Shown here one piece after another: positions 14,535 through 21,941 of a stretch of DNA of 34,297 nucleotides. The notes below the pieces were generated by a model. That model was not told the origin of the DNA. It did no database searches and worked only from the letters and a program-made list of their open reading frames with translations. Where the stretch lies: contig JANQGV010000037.1 of assembly GCA_028282925.1 (NCBI GenBank), positions 1 to 34,297 on the forward strand, read 5' to 3'. Made by a program: the position numbers and the translations under genes. Numbering within the stretch: position 1 is the first letter of the stretch; every line of letters starts with the position of its first letter. This DNA comes from Thermodesulfobacteriota bacterium (GTDB lineage: Bacteria; Desulfobacterota; WTBG01; CAIYCZ01; CAIRTM01).

Positions 14535-16296
14535 AGACGGTCTCCTTTTGATAGCGTTCAAGCTCTGCCTGCTGTTTAACCAGCTTCGCATATGTTCCGT
14601 TGCTTTGCGTCAGTTCGGCATGCCTGCCCGATTCCACGACGTTGCCGTCTTTCAGGACGTAAATCGTATCGGCGTTTTCAACGGTAGCCAGGCGGTGTGA
14701 TATGATCAGGGTTGTTTTGTGCTTAGCAAGCTCTGCAATAGCACCCCATATTTTGTTTTCGTTTTCGATATCGACGTTGGATGTGGCTTCGTCGAAGATG
14801 TACAAGTCGGCATCATGCAGCAGGGCCCGGGCAATGGCCAGGCGCTGTCGCTGCCCGCCGGAAAGTTTGTTCCCCTGCTCCCCGACGTCGGTGTCCAGGC
14901 CGTGGGGCAGCGATTGCACAAAGTCGTCGAATCCCGCTGCCCTACAGGCTTCCAGCATGTGCGCTTCGGTCGCCCCGGTGTTGCCCAGCCGCAGGTTGTC
15001 GGCGATGGTGCCCGCAAAAATGTAGCTGCTGTGCGGAACGATGGAAACCAGCTTGCGCAGATGCTCCAAAGGTATCTCTTTTATATCGATACCGTTCAGC
15101 ATGATACTGCCCTGATCCGGATCAAAAAACCGTGCTATCAAACCGGCAACGGTACTTTTGCCTGAGCCTGACTCTCCCACTAGGGCTACGGTGTGCCCGG
15201 CCTCGACAGTAAGGTTGACGTTTTGCAGAATGGGTCGTGTGCCGTCGTATGAAAACCCGACATTTTCAAAGGTAATGGATACATGGCGATCCTGCCTGTT
15301 TTGAAGCGCTGCCGGCACTTCCCGGGGAAAGCAGGTCAGGTCCGGCTTTTGCTCAAGCAATGCAAAAATTTTTTCGGATGCGGCGATTCCATTGACGCCC
15401 GCATGATAGTAGGAGCCGAGGGTCCGCAGGGGTAGAAAAAAATCTGCTGCAAGAAAGAGGATAATAATGGCCTGGGAAAGACTGATTGTGCCCTTGGCCA
15501 GGGCAAACCCGGCCAGCACTATACCGATGGCGGCACAACCATAGGCAATGACGTCCATAATAACTATGGACGTTAACTGCATTCTCAGCAGACGCATGGT
15601 TGCATTGCGAAAAGCCCATGATTTTTCTTTCAAGGTTTCCTCACGGTCTTCATCGCGTACGAAAATTTTCAGGGTCGTGAGACCCTGCAGACTGTCAAGG
15701 AAAAAGCCGCCAAGTGCTTCGTAGTTGTCCCAGTATCCGCCCATAACACGCTTGGCCCATTTCATTACCGCGATGATGGAAGCCGGTATCAGGGGGACGG
15801 CCAGGAGCAGAATAAGGGCCACGCCGAGATGAATGGTGGAAAAGCAGATGAAGAGTATCAGCGGGGCTATCAAGCTGTAAAACATCTGCGGCAGATACCG
15901 TCCGAAATAAATCTGCAAAGCCTCAACGCCGTCTACCGCAGCGGTAACGATATGAGCCGTCTGGGTTTTTTCGAGGTACCCCATTTCCAGTTCGAGCAGC
16001 TTGGCATAGATCATATCCCTTAGATGCCGGCGGACATGCGTGGCGCTGTTAAAGGACGCTTCGTTTGTCAGCAGAGTAAGGATGAACTTGAAAATGATAA
16101 TGCATGCTATCACCGCGGCAGTCAGAATAACGTCCTGCGGGCCCCAGACCCCGGTATACAGCTTTTCAATCAACCTGGCGATACAAACAACCTGCACGAT
16201 GTTTGCGAACAATTTCAGGATTTTATAGACAACGGTACGTGTTATCCAGGAGCGCGACTCTTGTGCGAGAGAGAACAGTTTTTTGTTGACGATCAT
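14527..16296 (-). CDS. CydD-like ABC half-transporter (permease-ATPase)
   Basis: A 589-residue fused permease-ATPase. The membrane domain (about 1-320, six helices) carries CydD-like features such as GRYLPQMFYSLIAPLILF and GYLEKTQTAHIVTAAVDGVE. The ATPase has Walker A VGESGSGKST, signature LSGGQRQRLAIARAL, Walker B LYIFDEATSNVD and the switch His in IISHRLAT. It is the first gene of the long operon, 24 bp after the predicted transcription start at about 16321, and its partner overlaps it. GAGG lies 13 nt before the ATG, a loose ribosome binding site. Substrate and direction of transport cannot be determined from sequence. Confidence 0.9.
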   Translation of the reverse strand: MIVNKKLFSLAQESRSWITRTVVYKILKLFANIVQVVCIARLIEKLYTGVWGPQDVILTAAVIACIIIFKFILTLLTNEASFNSATHVRRHLRDMIYAKLLELEMGYLEKTQTAHIVTAAVDGVEALQIYFGRYLPQMFYSLIAPLILFICFSTIHLGVALILLLAVPLIPASIIAVMKWAKRVMGGYWDNYEALGGFFLDSLQGLTTLKIFVRDEDREETLKEKSWAFRNATMRLLRMQLTSIVIMDVIAYGCAAIGIVLAGFALAKGTISLSQAIIILFLAADFFLPLRTLGSYYHAGVNGIAASEKIFALLEQKPDLTCFPREVPAALQNRQDRHVSITFENVGFSYDGTRPILQNVNLTVEAGHTVALVGESGSGKSTVAGLIARFFDPDQGSIMLNGIDIKEIPLEHLRKLVSIVPHSSYIFAGTIADNLRLGNTGATEAHMLEACRAAGFDDFVQSLPHGLDTDVGEQGNKLSGGQRQRLAIARALLHDADLYIFDEATSNVDIENENKIWGAIAELAKHKTTLIISHRLATVENADTIYVLKDGNVVESGRHAELTQSNGTYAKLVKQQAELERYQKETVYA

Positions 16297-16327
16297 AATA
16301 TCCAGTTTCCTCGCGGAAGTTAGAGTG

Positions 16328-16356
16328 TTTACAGTTAGCCCGCCCTAATTTGCCAA
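16328..16356 (-). promoter_or_regulatory. Promoter of ABC/TonB operon with DtxR-type box in the spacer
   Basis: On the minus strand TTGGCA (16351-16356) and TGTAAA (16328-16333) are separated by exactly 17 bases. The spacer holds TTAGGGCGGGCTAA (16335-16348), a TTAG-N6-CTAA palindrome like the one in the zinc-ribbon/chelatase promoter. Binding of a repressor here would block polymerase. Confidence 0.65.
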
Positions 16357-16362
16357 TTATTC

Positions 16363-16390
16363 TCGACTAACGGGCACTTCTCTTTATACT
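16363..16390 (+). promoter_or_regulatory. Probable ferredoxin promoter
   Basis: TATACT (16385-16390) is a good -10, with TCGACT (16363-16368) 16 bases upstream as a 4/6 match -35. The DtxR-type box lies 15 bp upstream of this -35, so control of the divergent ferredoxin by the same regulator is possible but less certain. Confidence 0.4.
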
Positions 16391-16442
16391 TACCCATATA
16401 TGCAATACATACACTCCCACCCAACGAAAGGAGAAATGTACA

Positions 16443-16634
16443 ATGGCTTACAAAATTAGTGAACAATGTAACCTGTGTGATGCATGCCGCCTGCAGTGCC
16501 CGCGTAACGCAATCTCCATAGCCGAAAGCGGTACGATCTACACAATCGACGAAGATCTCTGCAATGATTGTGCAAACCTGTCCGCGGTTCGTTGTGTTCC
16601 CCATTGCCCTGTTGATGCTATTTCACAAGCGTGA
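16443..16634 (+). CDS. Small 2[4Fe-4S] ferredoxin
   Basis: A 63-residue protein with a first cluster motif CNLCDACRLQCP (C-x2-C-x2-C-x3-C-P) and a second CNDCANLSAVRCVPHCP (C-x2-C-x7-C-x3-C-P). The widened second motif is the YfhL/FdxN-like ferredoxin pattern. AAAGGAG lies 9 nt before the ATG. It is transcribed divergently from the ABC/TonB operon. It carries low-potential electrons in the cytoplasm; the partner is unknown. Confidence 0.95.
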   Translation: MAYKISEQCNLCDACRLQCPRNAISIAESGTIYTIDEDLCNDCANLSAVRCVPHCPVDAISQA

Positions 16635-16660
16635 TTTTTTAGTGCGCATGCCTGCAATCG

Positions 16661-16690
16661 GCCGGGACGCATTCTTGTTTTCGTCCCGGC
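16661..16690. terminator. Hairpin terminator between convergent ferredoxin and DUF3793 genes
   Basis: GCCGGGACG (16661-16669) pairs perfectly with CGTCCCGGC (16682-16690), a 9-bp GC-rich stem followed on the plus strand by a T-rich stretch (TGTTTGCTTTT). It can serve both converging genes. Confidence 0.75.
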
Positions 16691-16711
16691 TGTTTGCTTT
16701 TGGAGTCCGGT

Positions 16712-17293
16712 TTACATGCTGAGAAATGACCGAGCCCTTTGTTGAGCCTGCTTGAACTCCATGCTTTTTCTTAATGAGGGCTGCGGGTCCCCGTGGATTC
16801 TCCAGCCGCACATCCCCGTGCAGGGTGATGAAATAAGCCCCATATAGCCCAGAACGTCTTTCGCAGGGTACCCCAGGGCAAAACCGATCTCGTGAGGTAT
16901 CTGTTCCGTTGCCTGCCAGCGCTGCCCCACTTCCGCAAGAAATGTCTCCGGGGCAACCTTTTCCGGATATCCAATCGTATGTAAAGCCCATGCCGGAACC
17001 ATTTCCAGCGCTTCCTGAACCCTGGCGTGGTTGTAAAAGACAATCCGGGCGCAGGATTTGTCCTGCAAGAGCACCTTGAAAGAACAGTTCCAAGCCGGTG
17101 CACGTGCGGCAATAATCCTGAGTTGCCGGCTGATTGCCATGCGGCACTCGCCCGCCATCAGCATCAGCAGTTCACCGGATTTGTTTCCAAAGAGCACGCA
17201 TGCTATGTGGACAAACAGCCATTTTTCAAAAGCGGCCCTGTTGTGCGGCAGATATTGTACGTGGCTTTTCCATTTCTGTAACTTGGGGCTCAT
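16712..17293 (-). CDS. DUF3793 family protein
   Basis: A 193-residue protein with the DUF3793 hallmark PHEIGFALGYPAKDVLGYM (about 144-162) and Cys residues before it (GECRM) and after it (CTGMCGW). AAAGGA lies 8 nt before the ATG. DUF3793 proteins are frequent in anaerobes and often sit beside ferredoxins, flavodoxins or metal-uptake genes; no activity is known. Here it lies between the ferredoxin and the DtxR-type regulator, consistent with a metal-responsive neighbourhood. Confidence 0.8.
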   Translation of the reverse strand: MSPKLQKWKSHVQYLPHNRAAFEKWLFVHIACVLFGNKSGELLMLMAGECRMAISRQLRIIAARAPAWNCSFKVLLQDKSCARIVFYNHARVQEALEMVPAWALHTIGYPEKVAPETFLAEVGQRWQATEQIPHEIGFALGYPAKDVLGYMGLISSPCTGMCGWRIHGDPQPSLRKSMEFKQAQQRARSFLSM

Positions 17294-17399
17294 ATGCAGT
17301 ATCCTTTATTTGTTTTCTACTGTTGCAAAAGCGTGGCTTGTTTGTTCAGAGAATATGCCCCTGTCATTACCGGTTTTTTGAACAGACAGAGTGTTTCCG

Positions 17400-18101
17400 T
17401 TACTCTTTAAACAGCTCACGAATCCTAACGACATTTACGCCGATCTTGCGGGCGATTGACTGTGAAACGGCAACGGTCTTCCCCTCTACGTTAATGCTTA
17501 TCGGCCCGTCAAAGGGGGCGACCTCCAGCACCGTAATTTCTGCACCTGGAACAATGCCCATATCCTTCAAATAGTGTAGCTGATCCCGGTCACGGTCACT
17601 GACCTGTTTTACAATGACCTTTTTGCCGGCAAGAACATCAGCCAGCAAATGATATTCGAAAACTTCAATAGTCCCTTCCTCGGTGGGAATAGGATGCCCA
17701 TGGGGGTCTACCGTGGGGTATCCCAGCATTGAATCGATGGCATGCATAAAGCGTTCGGATACAACATGCTCCAGCCGACAGGCCTCATCATTTACCTCAT
17801 CAATGGGATATTTAAGAACGTTTACCAAAAAGGTCTCAATCAACCGGTGTGTGCGCAATACCCGTAGCGCTATAAGGCGCCCCTCCGGGGTGAGCATCAC
17901 TCCATGTCGCCATTGGTGGTCCAGGTAGCCATGCTCCGCCATTCGGACAATCTTCTCCGAGACCGTGGGAAGACTTACTCCCAGGCTTTCGGCAATGTCC
18001 TTGGTGCGGGCATAGGACCGCTCATGGGTCAGACGGTAAATAGCAACAAGAAAATTTTCCGTGGATTCGGTTAATACATTTGTTTGTTTTTTAAACAGCA
18101 T
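17400..18101 (-). CDS. DtxR/IdeR-family metal-dependent transcriptional regulator
   Basis: A 233-residue protein with an N-terminal winged helix (about 1-75: TKDIAESLGVSLPTVSEKI), a metal-binding dimerisation domain (about 76-145) and a C-terminal SH3/FeoA-like domain (about 155-228, LHYLKDMGIVPGAEITVLEV). Metal ligands visible are Cys108, Glu111 and His112 in ACRLEHVVS, with His85 and Glu89 in THRLIE. The Cys is the DtxR/IdeR iron-type signature; manganese-type MntR has Glu there. The position of DtxR Met10 appears to be Asn16. It lies 3 nt after the PAS gene, so they share a transcript. Candidate operators (TTAG-N6-CTAA) lie at 3107, 16335 and 18935. Confidence 0.93.
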   Translation of the reverse strand: MLFKKQTNVLTESTENFLVAIYRLTHERSYARTKDIAESLGVSLPTVSEKIVRMAEHGYLDHQWRHGVMLTPEGRLIALRVLRTHRLIETFLVNVLKYPIDEVNDEACRLEHVVSERFMHAIDSMLGYPTVDPHGHPIPTEEGTIEVFEYHLLADVLAGKKVIVKQVSDRDRDQLHYLKDMGIVPGAEITVLEVAPFDGPISINVEGKTVAVSQSIARKIGVNVVRIRELFKE

Positions 18102-18104
18102 CAG

Positions 18105-18593
18105 TTACGGTTCCTGTTTTTTTGCCTGCATTATGTAAAAAGACCGGTGTGACAGATGTATTACTCCGGTAAACTTGTATGGAGTGCCACAGTCGTTCCT
18201 GAGTGTGGTTCCGGTATCAAGGGCATAGACGTACTTTCCATTTCTTTTCCGTACCCTGTACTCGATCAAATATGGTTCCTGGGCTTTCAGGTGATAATAG
18301 AGCCTTTTTCCGACATACGTATGCTCATCAGGATGCAGAAGGTTGTGCCATTCCTGAAGTGTTGCAGGAAAAGCTGTTCTTGAATAACCGAGCGTTTCAG
18401 ATATTTTTCCGTACCAGTCGATTGAATCCGTGATAATATTCCATTCATAGGCCAGCCCTAAAAAAAAAGCCTCAAAGTGCACATGAGCCCTTTTATTGTC
18501 CCTGGCTGCCCGAGTTTGTAAAAGAACAGGAAGTGCATCATGGCTAGAGAGTATTCTTCCCGCATATTTGTTTTCCGGCAACATAAGGCGCAT
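18105..18593 (-). CDS. Stand-alone PAS-domain (PAS_3-like) protein
   Basis: A 162-residue protein. Residues about 45-152 look like one PAS_3 fold: YEWNIITDSIDWYGKISETL, then W-x2-LLHPDEHTYV, EYRVRKRNGKYVYALDTG, and FTGVIHLSHR near the end. No output domain is attached. Translation of the downstream dtxR-like gene is probably coupled. A PAS sensor in an operon with a metalloregulator suggests a second input (redox, oxygen, heme or small ligand); this is inference. No strong ribosome binding site precedes either possible ATG. Confidence 0.75.
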   Translation of the reverse strand: MRLMLPENKYAGRILSSHDALPVLLQTRAARDNKRAHVHFEAFFLGLAYEWNIITDSIDWYGKISETLGYSRTAFPATLQEWHNLLHPDEHTYVGKRLYYHLKAQEPYLIEYRVRKRNGKYVYALDTGTTLRNDCGTPYKFTGVIHLSHRSFYIMQAKKQEP

Positions 18594-18780
18594 CCAGGTT
18601 AAGCTTTTATTTAATGAAGGTTCTCGCCTGGTACGGGCTTTGTTTGTACATTAATAGGCCAATCGATCTGTTATGTGTACCATGTTATCCACAACGTGGA
18701 ATGATACTGCTTTTGTCTGCGACTACACCATTTTTCAGGGTGTTTTCTGCCATGAGTTTGCCCGCATTTTTCAACGCTAA

Positions 18781-18799
18781 TTAGTTTTGGCGAGCCTAA
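18781..18799. promoter_or_regulatory. IdeR/DtxR-like 19-bp box
   Basis: TTAGTTTTGGCGAGCCTAA matches the IdeR consensus TTAGGTTAGGCTAACCTAA at 15 of 19 positions. It lies about 60 bp into the predicted leader of the PAS-dtxR transcript, which fits autoregulation. Confidence 0.5.
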
Positions 18800-18864
18800 T
18801 ATTTTAGGTAAACAAGTACATGAAAGTGTGCTTGATACCCCGTCCAATCCATGCGAAGCATTTT

Positions 18865-18893
18865 ATTATGCATTGGTTTGCGTGCAGCGTCAA
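18865..18893 (-). promoter_or_regulatory. Promoter of PAS-dtxR operon
   Basis: On the minus strand TTGACG (18888-18893) and CATAAT (18865-18870) are 17 bases apart. The transcript would start near 18858 and have a ~265-nt leader. Confidence 0.5.
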
Positions 18894-18930
18894 TTTTTAG
18901 TTGTTTTTAAATAAATTATTCTTTCAATAT

Positions 18931-18952
18931 AAAATTAGTTTATCCTAATTTT
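18931..18952. promoter_or_regulatory. Perfect AAAATTAG-N6-CTAATTTT palindrome (DtxR-type operator candidate)
   Basis: An 8-bp perfect inverted repeat with a 6-nt spacer. It contains TTAGTTTATCCTAA, the same TTAG-N6-CTAA pattern as in the chelatase and ABC/TonB promoters. On the minus strand TTCAAA and TATATT flank it with 18-bp spacing, so it may again sit inside a promoter. Confidence 0.6.
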
Positions 18953-19086
18953 GAAGGGGAAGCAAGCTTTTTTTTGCGCCTACCGTAATAAATCACGCTG
19001 CAACTGAAGTGCGTCACCCTGTTTTGTTCTGTTTTGATTGATTCAATCCACTTGCGATATGCGCCACAGGAGGGGCTCAGTTTGTC

Positions 19087-19115
19087 TTGCATAAATAACC
19101 ATTCTTATCTATAAT
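19087..19115 (+). promoter_or_regulatory. Promoter of TIM-barrel gene
   Basis: TTGCAT (19087-19092) and a perfect TATAAT (19110-19115) are 17 bases apart, giving a start near 19122. This rules out the TTG start at 19121 proposed by the ORF track unless the message is leaderless. Confidence 0.65.
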
Positions 19116-19171
19116 ACGGCTTGGCTGTAAAGTTCGAGAGAGCGTGGTCGCCGGATTTTAACCGGATACGT

Positions 19172-20038
19172 ATGGACGAGAAAAAGTGGCGATGTGCGGA
19201 CACTGTACGAGCGGTTTTTCTTAAGTGTTTTTTTTGCTTCAGGGGTGTGCCGGGTATCAGGGTGTCTTATGGTGGACAGCATACTGTGCAAATAGGCGGA
19301 CGGGCTCATAGTGTTGAAGAGGTAACCCAACTGGCTCAAGCCGGGCTACCTTTTGCGGAAATCAGCATTCTTGATCCGGACACCTTTTTCAAGAAAGAAC
19401 TCCATCCGCTACGGCAATTGCAGGACCGGTACGGGATAACCTATCTTGCTCACGGACCTGAGGAAGGCAATGCCTGGGAGCCCGATGTTCTAAGGAACAA
19501 GCTGCTTCCCCACATGCGGTCGGTTGTTGATTGTGCACATGAACTTGCAATACCCCTGGTCACAATCCATTTCTGGATAGACCGGCGCTTTATCGACGAG
19601 GCCGTCATACAGGAGAAAATCGGCATTCTGGAGCAGATGGTTGAGTATGCCGTTTCAAGACACGTTGTGCTGTGTATTGAAAACCTCAGTGAAAAACCGT
19701 CTGATTTTCTCCCTGCATTTGAAGCGATACACGACCTGAATATGACGCTTGATATCGGTCATGCGGAATTGCTGAGTGAAGCAAATAGAAGCTATGAATT
19801 CAGTTCCGCCTGTATGGATAGAATACGGCACGTACATATACACGACAACAAAGGCGGCAACAGTCCTGAAGACGATATCCATTTACCCCTTGGCCGGGGA
19901 ACAATAGATTTTGTCTCAATTCTATCGGATTTGAGGCAAAAAGGGTATGACAAGACAATAACGCTTGAGGTTAAGCCGGAATTTGTTTTGGCCGGAAAAG
20001 AGCTTATTGAAGCGGCATGGAAAGACGGTAACGAATAA
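19172..20038 (+). CDS. Sugar phosphate isomerase/epimerase-like TIM-barrel protein
   Basis: About 288 residues from the ATG at 19172 (start uncertain). The family core begins at IRVSYGGQHTVQIGGRA, so a GTG at 19247 or 19262 is also possible. Xylose-isomerase-like (AP_endonuc_2) features follow in order: FAEISILDPDTFF, YLAHGPEEG, IENLSEKPSDF (metal Glu), LDIGHAELLS (Asp/His), HVHIHDNKGG...HLPLGRGTIDF (His) and TLEVKPEF (metal Glu). These proteins use a divalent metal to isomerise sugars or cleave related substrates; the substrate is unknown. It has its own promoter, and the small gene downstream follows after 17 bp. Confidence 0.85.
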   Translation: MDEKKWRCADTVRAVFLKCFFCFRGVPGIRVSYGGQHTVQIGGRAHSVEEVTQLAQAGLPFAEISILDPDTFFKKELHPLRQLQDRYGITYLAHGPEEGNAWEPDVLRNKLLPHMRSVVDCAHELAIPLVTIHFWIDRRFIDEAVIQEKIGILEQMVEYAVSRHVVLCIENLSEKPSDFLPAFEAIHDLNMTLDIGHAELLSEANRSYEFSSACMDRIRHVHIHDNKGGNSPEDDIHLPLGRGTIDFVSILSDLRQKGYDKTITLEVKPEFVLAGKELIEAAWKDGNE

Positions 20039-20055
20039 AAAGAGGAATACGGGCC

Positions 20056-20364
20056 ATGAAAGAGTCGGCGATTTATCAGGGACTTGAAGATATTGCACAG
20101 ATGCTGGATGTTAAAGTGTGCACGGTGAATATGCGCAAATATTCCTATAGTATTAAAAGTGGACTATGCCGTGTTAAGGGAGAGTACCGGGTAATACTGG
20201 ATAAGCATCTGCACTTGTCCGAGAAGATTGACGTGCTGGTGGATGCTTTGCAAACCTTTGATTTCGACATCAGCAGTCTTGAGCCGCCGATCAAGAAGCT
20301 CATGGAACGAAATTGTGTTGCGGACAAGCAACGTTTCCTTTTTCAAACCGACGTTCCTGCCTAG
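20056..20364 (+). CDS. Conserved small protein of unknown function
   Basis: A 102-residue soluble protein, with AGAGGA before the ATG, directly after the TIM-barrel gene and probably co-transcribed. It contains SGLCRVKGEYRVILDKHLHL followed by a predicted helix (SEKIDVLVDALQTFD), a pattern I associate with uncharacterised deltaproteobacterial proteins, but I cannot name a domain. It converges with the Hpt gene with only 7 bp between stops. Confidence 0.75.
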   Translation: MKESAIYQGLEDIAQMLDVKVCTVNMRKYSYSIKSGLCRVKGEYRVILDKHLHLSEKIDVLVDALQTFDFDISSLEPPIKKLMERNCVADKQRFLFQTDVPA

Positions 20365-20371
20365 GCTGTGT

Positions 20372-20701
20372 TTATTCCTGAGAGAGTTTATTAAACGAGT
20401 CGACAAGCAGTTCGTATTCTTTGCGTAATTCTTTTATCAGTTCATCAAGACCTTCCTTTATTCCCTGGCGGTCTTTATCGTCGATGGTTTTAGCCAGTTC
20501 GAAAATGCCTTCCAGACCGAGACTTCCGGCAGAACCTTTCAGCGAGTGCGAAGCTTCATGGGCCTTGTCCAGTTCTCCGGCCGCTATGGCAGCTTCCAGG
20601 GTTTCAAGGTCGGCGCCGCCGGATTCAAAAAACAGTTCAAGCATTTCGATGTATTCATCCACCTCTAATCCAAGGTTTTGGCTCAGCTCTTGTATGTCCA
20701 T
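20372..20701 (-). CDS. Hpt-domain phosphotransfer protein
   Basis: A 109-residue protein from the ATG at 20699-20701 (AGGAAAGGG upstream; the ORF-track start is 12 codons earlier without one). It is a single histidine-phosphotransfer domain with the motif EASHSLKGSAGSLG around the phosphorylated His, in a helical bundle rich in Glu and Leu. It passes phosphate between response regulators. It lies 115 bp downstream of the REC-PAS-HisKA gene on the same strand, the obvious partner. Confidence 0.9.
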   Translation of the reverse strand: MDIQELSQNLGLEVDEYIEMLELFFESGGADLETLEAAIAAGELDKAHEASHSLKGSAGSLGLEGIFELAKTIDDKDRQGIKEGLDELIKELRKEYELLVDSFNKLSQE

Positions 20702-20816
20702 AGTTCCCTTTCCTGTGAAAAGAATTAATACTGACACGCCTGATTATCACAACGTACATACATAGTACTATCGGCATCGCCGGGCCTTCACGAGCCTTTT
20801 GAAGTATGCATGCGTA

Positions 20817-21941
20817 TTACTCCCAGATTCCCTTCAGCCCTTTCCGGTTGCCGGACCGCGTTGACTTGTCGATATCAATAATTTTTATATTCTTCCCAAA
20901 ATCCTTGGTTTTGTAGGATACAATGCTGGTGAACTGTTCCGTCAGCCGCCCGAGGCGTTCCACCTGATCAAATATGACCCGGATTCTGCGGTTGAATTTC
21001 TCATCATATTTTTTGCTGTCTTTCAGCAGTAGCTGGGTGTGGCCGGATATTACCGCAAGGGGCTGGTTGAGCTCATGTGCAGCGGCCCCGGCCATTTCGA
21101 CAACGCCGGTCAAGCGCTCACGCATAATGCGTTCTTCTTCGAGCATAATTTTTTCCGTCAGGTCGTTTACCACAACGGTTGTTCCTATGAGCTTTTCATC
21201 CCGGATGACATTGGTGCAGGAGAATGAGTAGACACTGTCTACATAGCGCAACAAAAGCTCTTTGGTTGTGCTTTTGGTTGTGTTCAGCAGTTCGTCGAGG
21301 GCTGCTTTTATTTCCGGGGCTTTATCCGGTGAAAATCCTTCGGTGAAGTTCCGACCGATCACCTGCCATTCCTTTTTCCCCAACAGCTCCTGGGCCGGAG
21401 GATTGGCATAGGTTATGACGTGTTTCGTGTCCAGCTCGATAACGGCCTCACTCATGCTGTTCAGTATTGCTTCAAAGTGCCGCTGGGCAAACAGGAGTTC
21501 CTGGACCACCGTCCGGGGGTAGACACCTTCCTGCCCGAGAATCATTTCCGAGCCCGGTGTCTGGTCCCGGTCATTGATGAGAGAAAGTGCTTTGATGACA
21601 TTTTCCTTGAGTTTGGGGAACGCGGCTTTGGCTATGCAGGCATCGGCTTTCATTGAAGCAATTTTTTGCTGGGCCTCAAGCGCCACCGCGGATACTATTA
21701 CGACCTTTGTATCGGCAAATTTCGGCGTTTGTTTGATAAATCTGCAGATTCGGTCACCGCCGATGCGCGGCATGACCAGGTCGAGAAATACGATCTGGAA
21801 CTGTTTCTTTTTGAGTTTTTTAAGGGCCTCAAGGCCACCGTAGGCTTTGTCGACCTGGTAACCCTCTTTTTCCAAAATGCCGGCCAGCAGTTCGACAATA
21901 ACCTTCTCATTATCAACAATCAGCGCTTTAGGGGCGTCCAT
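20817..21941 (-). CDS. REC-PAS-HisKA protein lacking the kinase ATPase domain
   Basis: A 374-residue protein. Residues about 5-120 are a receiver domain (ALIVDNEK, phospho-acceptor in FLDLVMPRIGG, then VVIVSA). About 160-270 is a PAS domain (FEAILNSMSEAVIELDTKHV...FSCTNVIRDEKLIGTTVVVNDLTE). About 285-350 is a HisKA dimerisation domain with the H-box AAAHELNQPLAVISGH. The protein then ends (GNRKGLKGIWE) with no HATPase_c domain. The phospho-His segment must therefore be served by another kinase or act as a phosphatase or phosphotransfer dimer. The Hpt gene downstream fits a split phosphorelay. Confidence 0.88.
   Translation of the reverse strand: MDAPKALIVDNEKVIVELLAGILEKEGYQVDKAYGGLEALKKLKKKQFQIVFLDLVMPRIGGDRICRFIKQTPKFADTKVVIVSAVALEAQQKIASMKADACIAKAAFPKLKENVIKALSLINDRDQTPGSEMILGQEGVYPRTVVQELLFAQRHFEAILNSMSEAVIELDTKHVITYANPPAQELLGKKEWQVIGRNFTEGFSPDKAPEIKAALDELLNTTKSTTKELLLRYVDSVYSFSCTNVIRDEKLIGTTVVVNDLTEKIMLEEERIMRERLTGVVEMAGAAAHELNQPLAVISGHTQLLLKDSKKYDEKFNRRIRVIFDQVERLGRLTEQFTSIVSYKTKDFGKNIKIIDIDKSTRSGNRKGLKGIWE

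Larger units (their letters stand above)
18594..19086. other. Long regulatory intergenic region upstream of PAS-dtxR
   Basis: About 490 bp without a supported gene. It holds a 19-bp IdeR-like box (18781-18799), a minus-strand promoter (18865-18893) and a 22-bp palindrome (18931-18952). The leader from the minus-strand promoter would be ~265 nt long and contains a small hairpin (ACACC/GGUGU near 18730-18748), but no known riboswitch could be recognised. Confidence 0.5.

Noticed and set aside
18721-18770. Second GEMM-like riboswitch (GCGGGCAAACUCAUGG on the minus strand)
   Set aside because: Only the GGGCAAAC piece matches; the tetraloop stem and GGACGCAAAG block are absent.
19121-19171. TTG start for the TIM-barrel gene
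   Set aside because: A perfect -10 at 19110-19115 places the transcript start at about this base, and no ribosome binding site is available.
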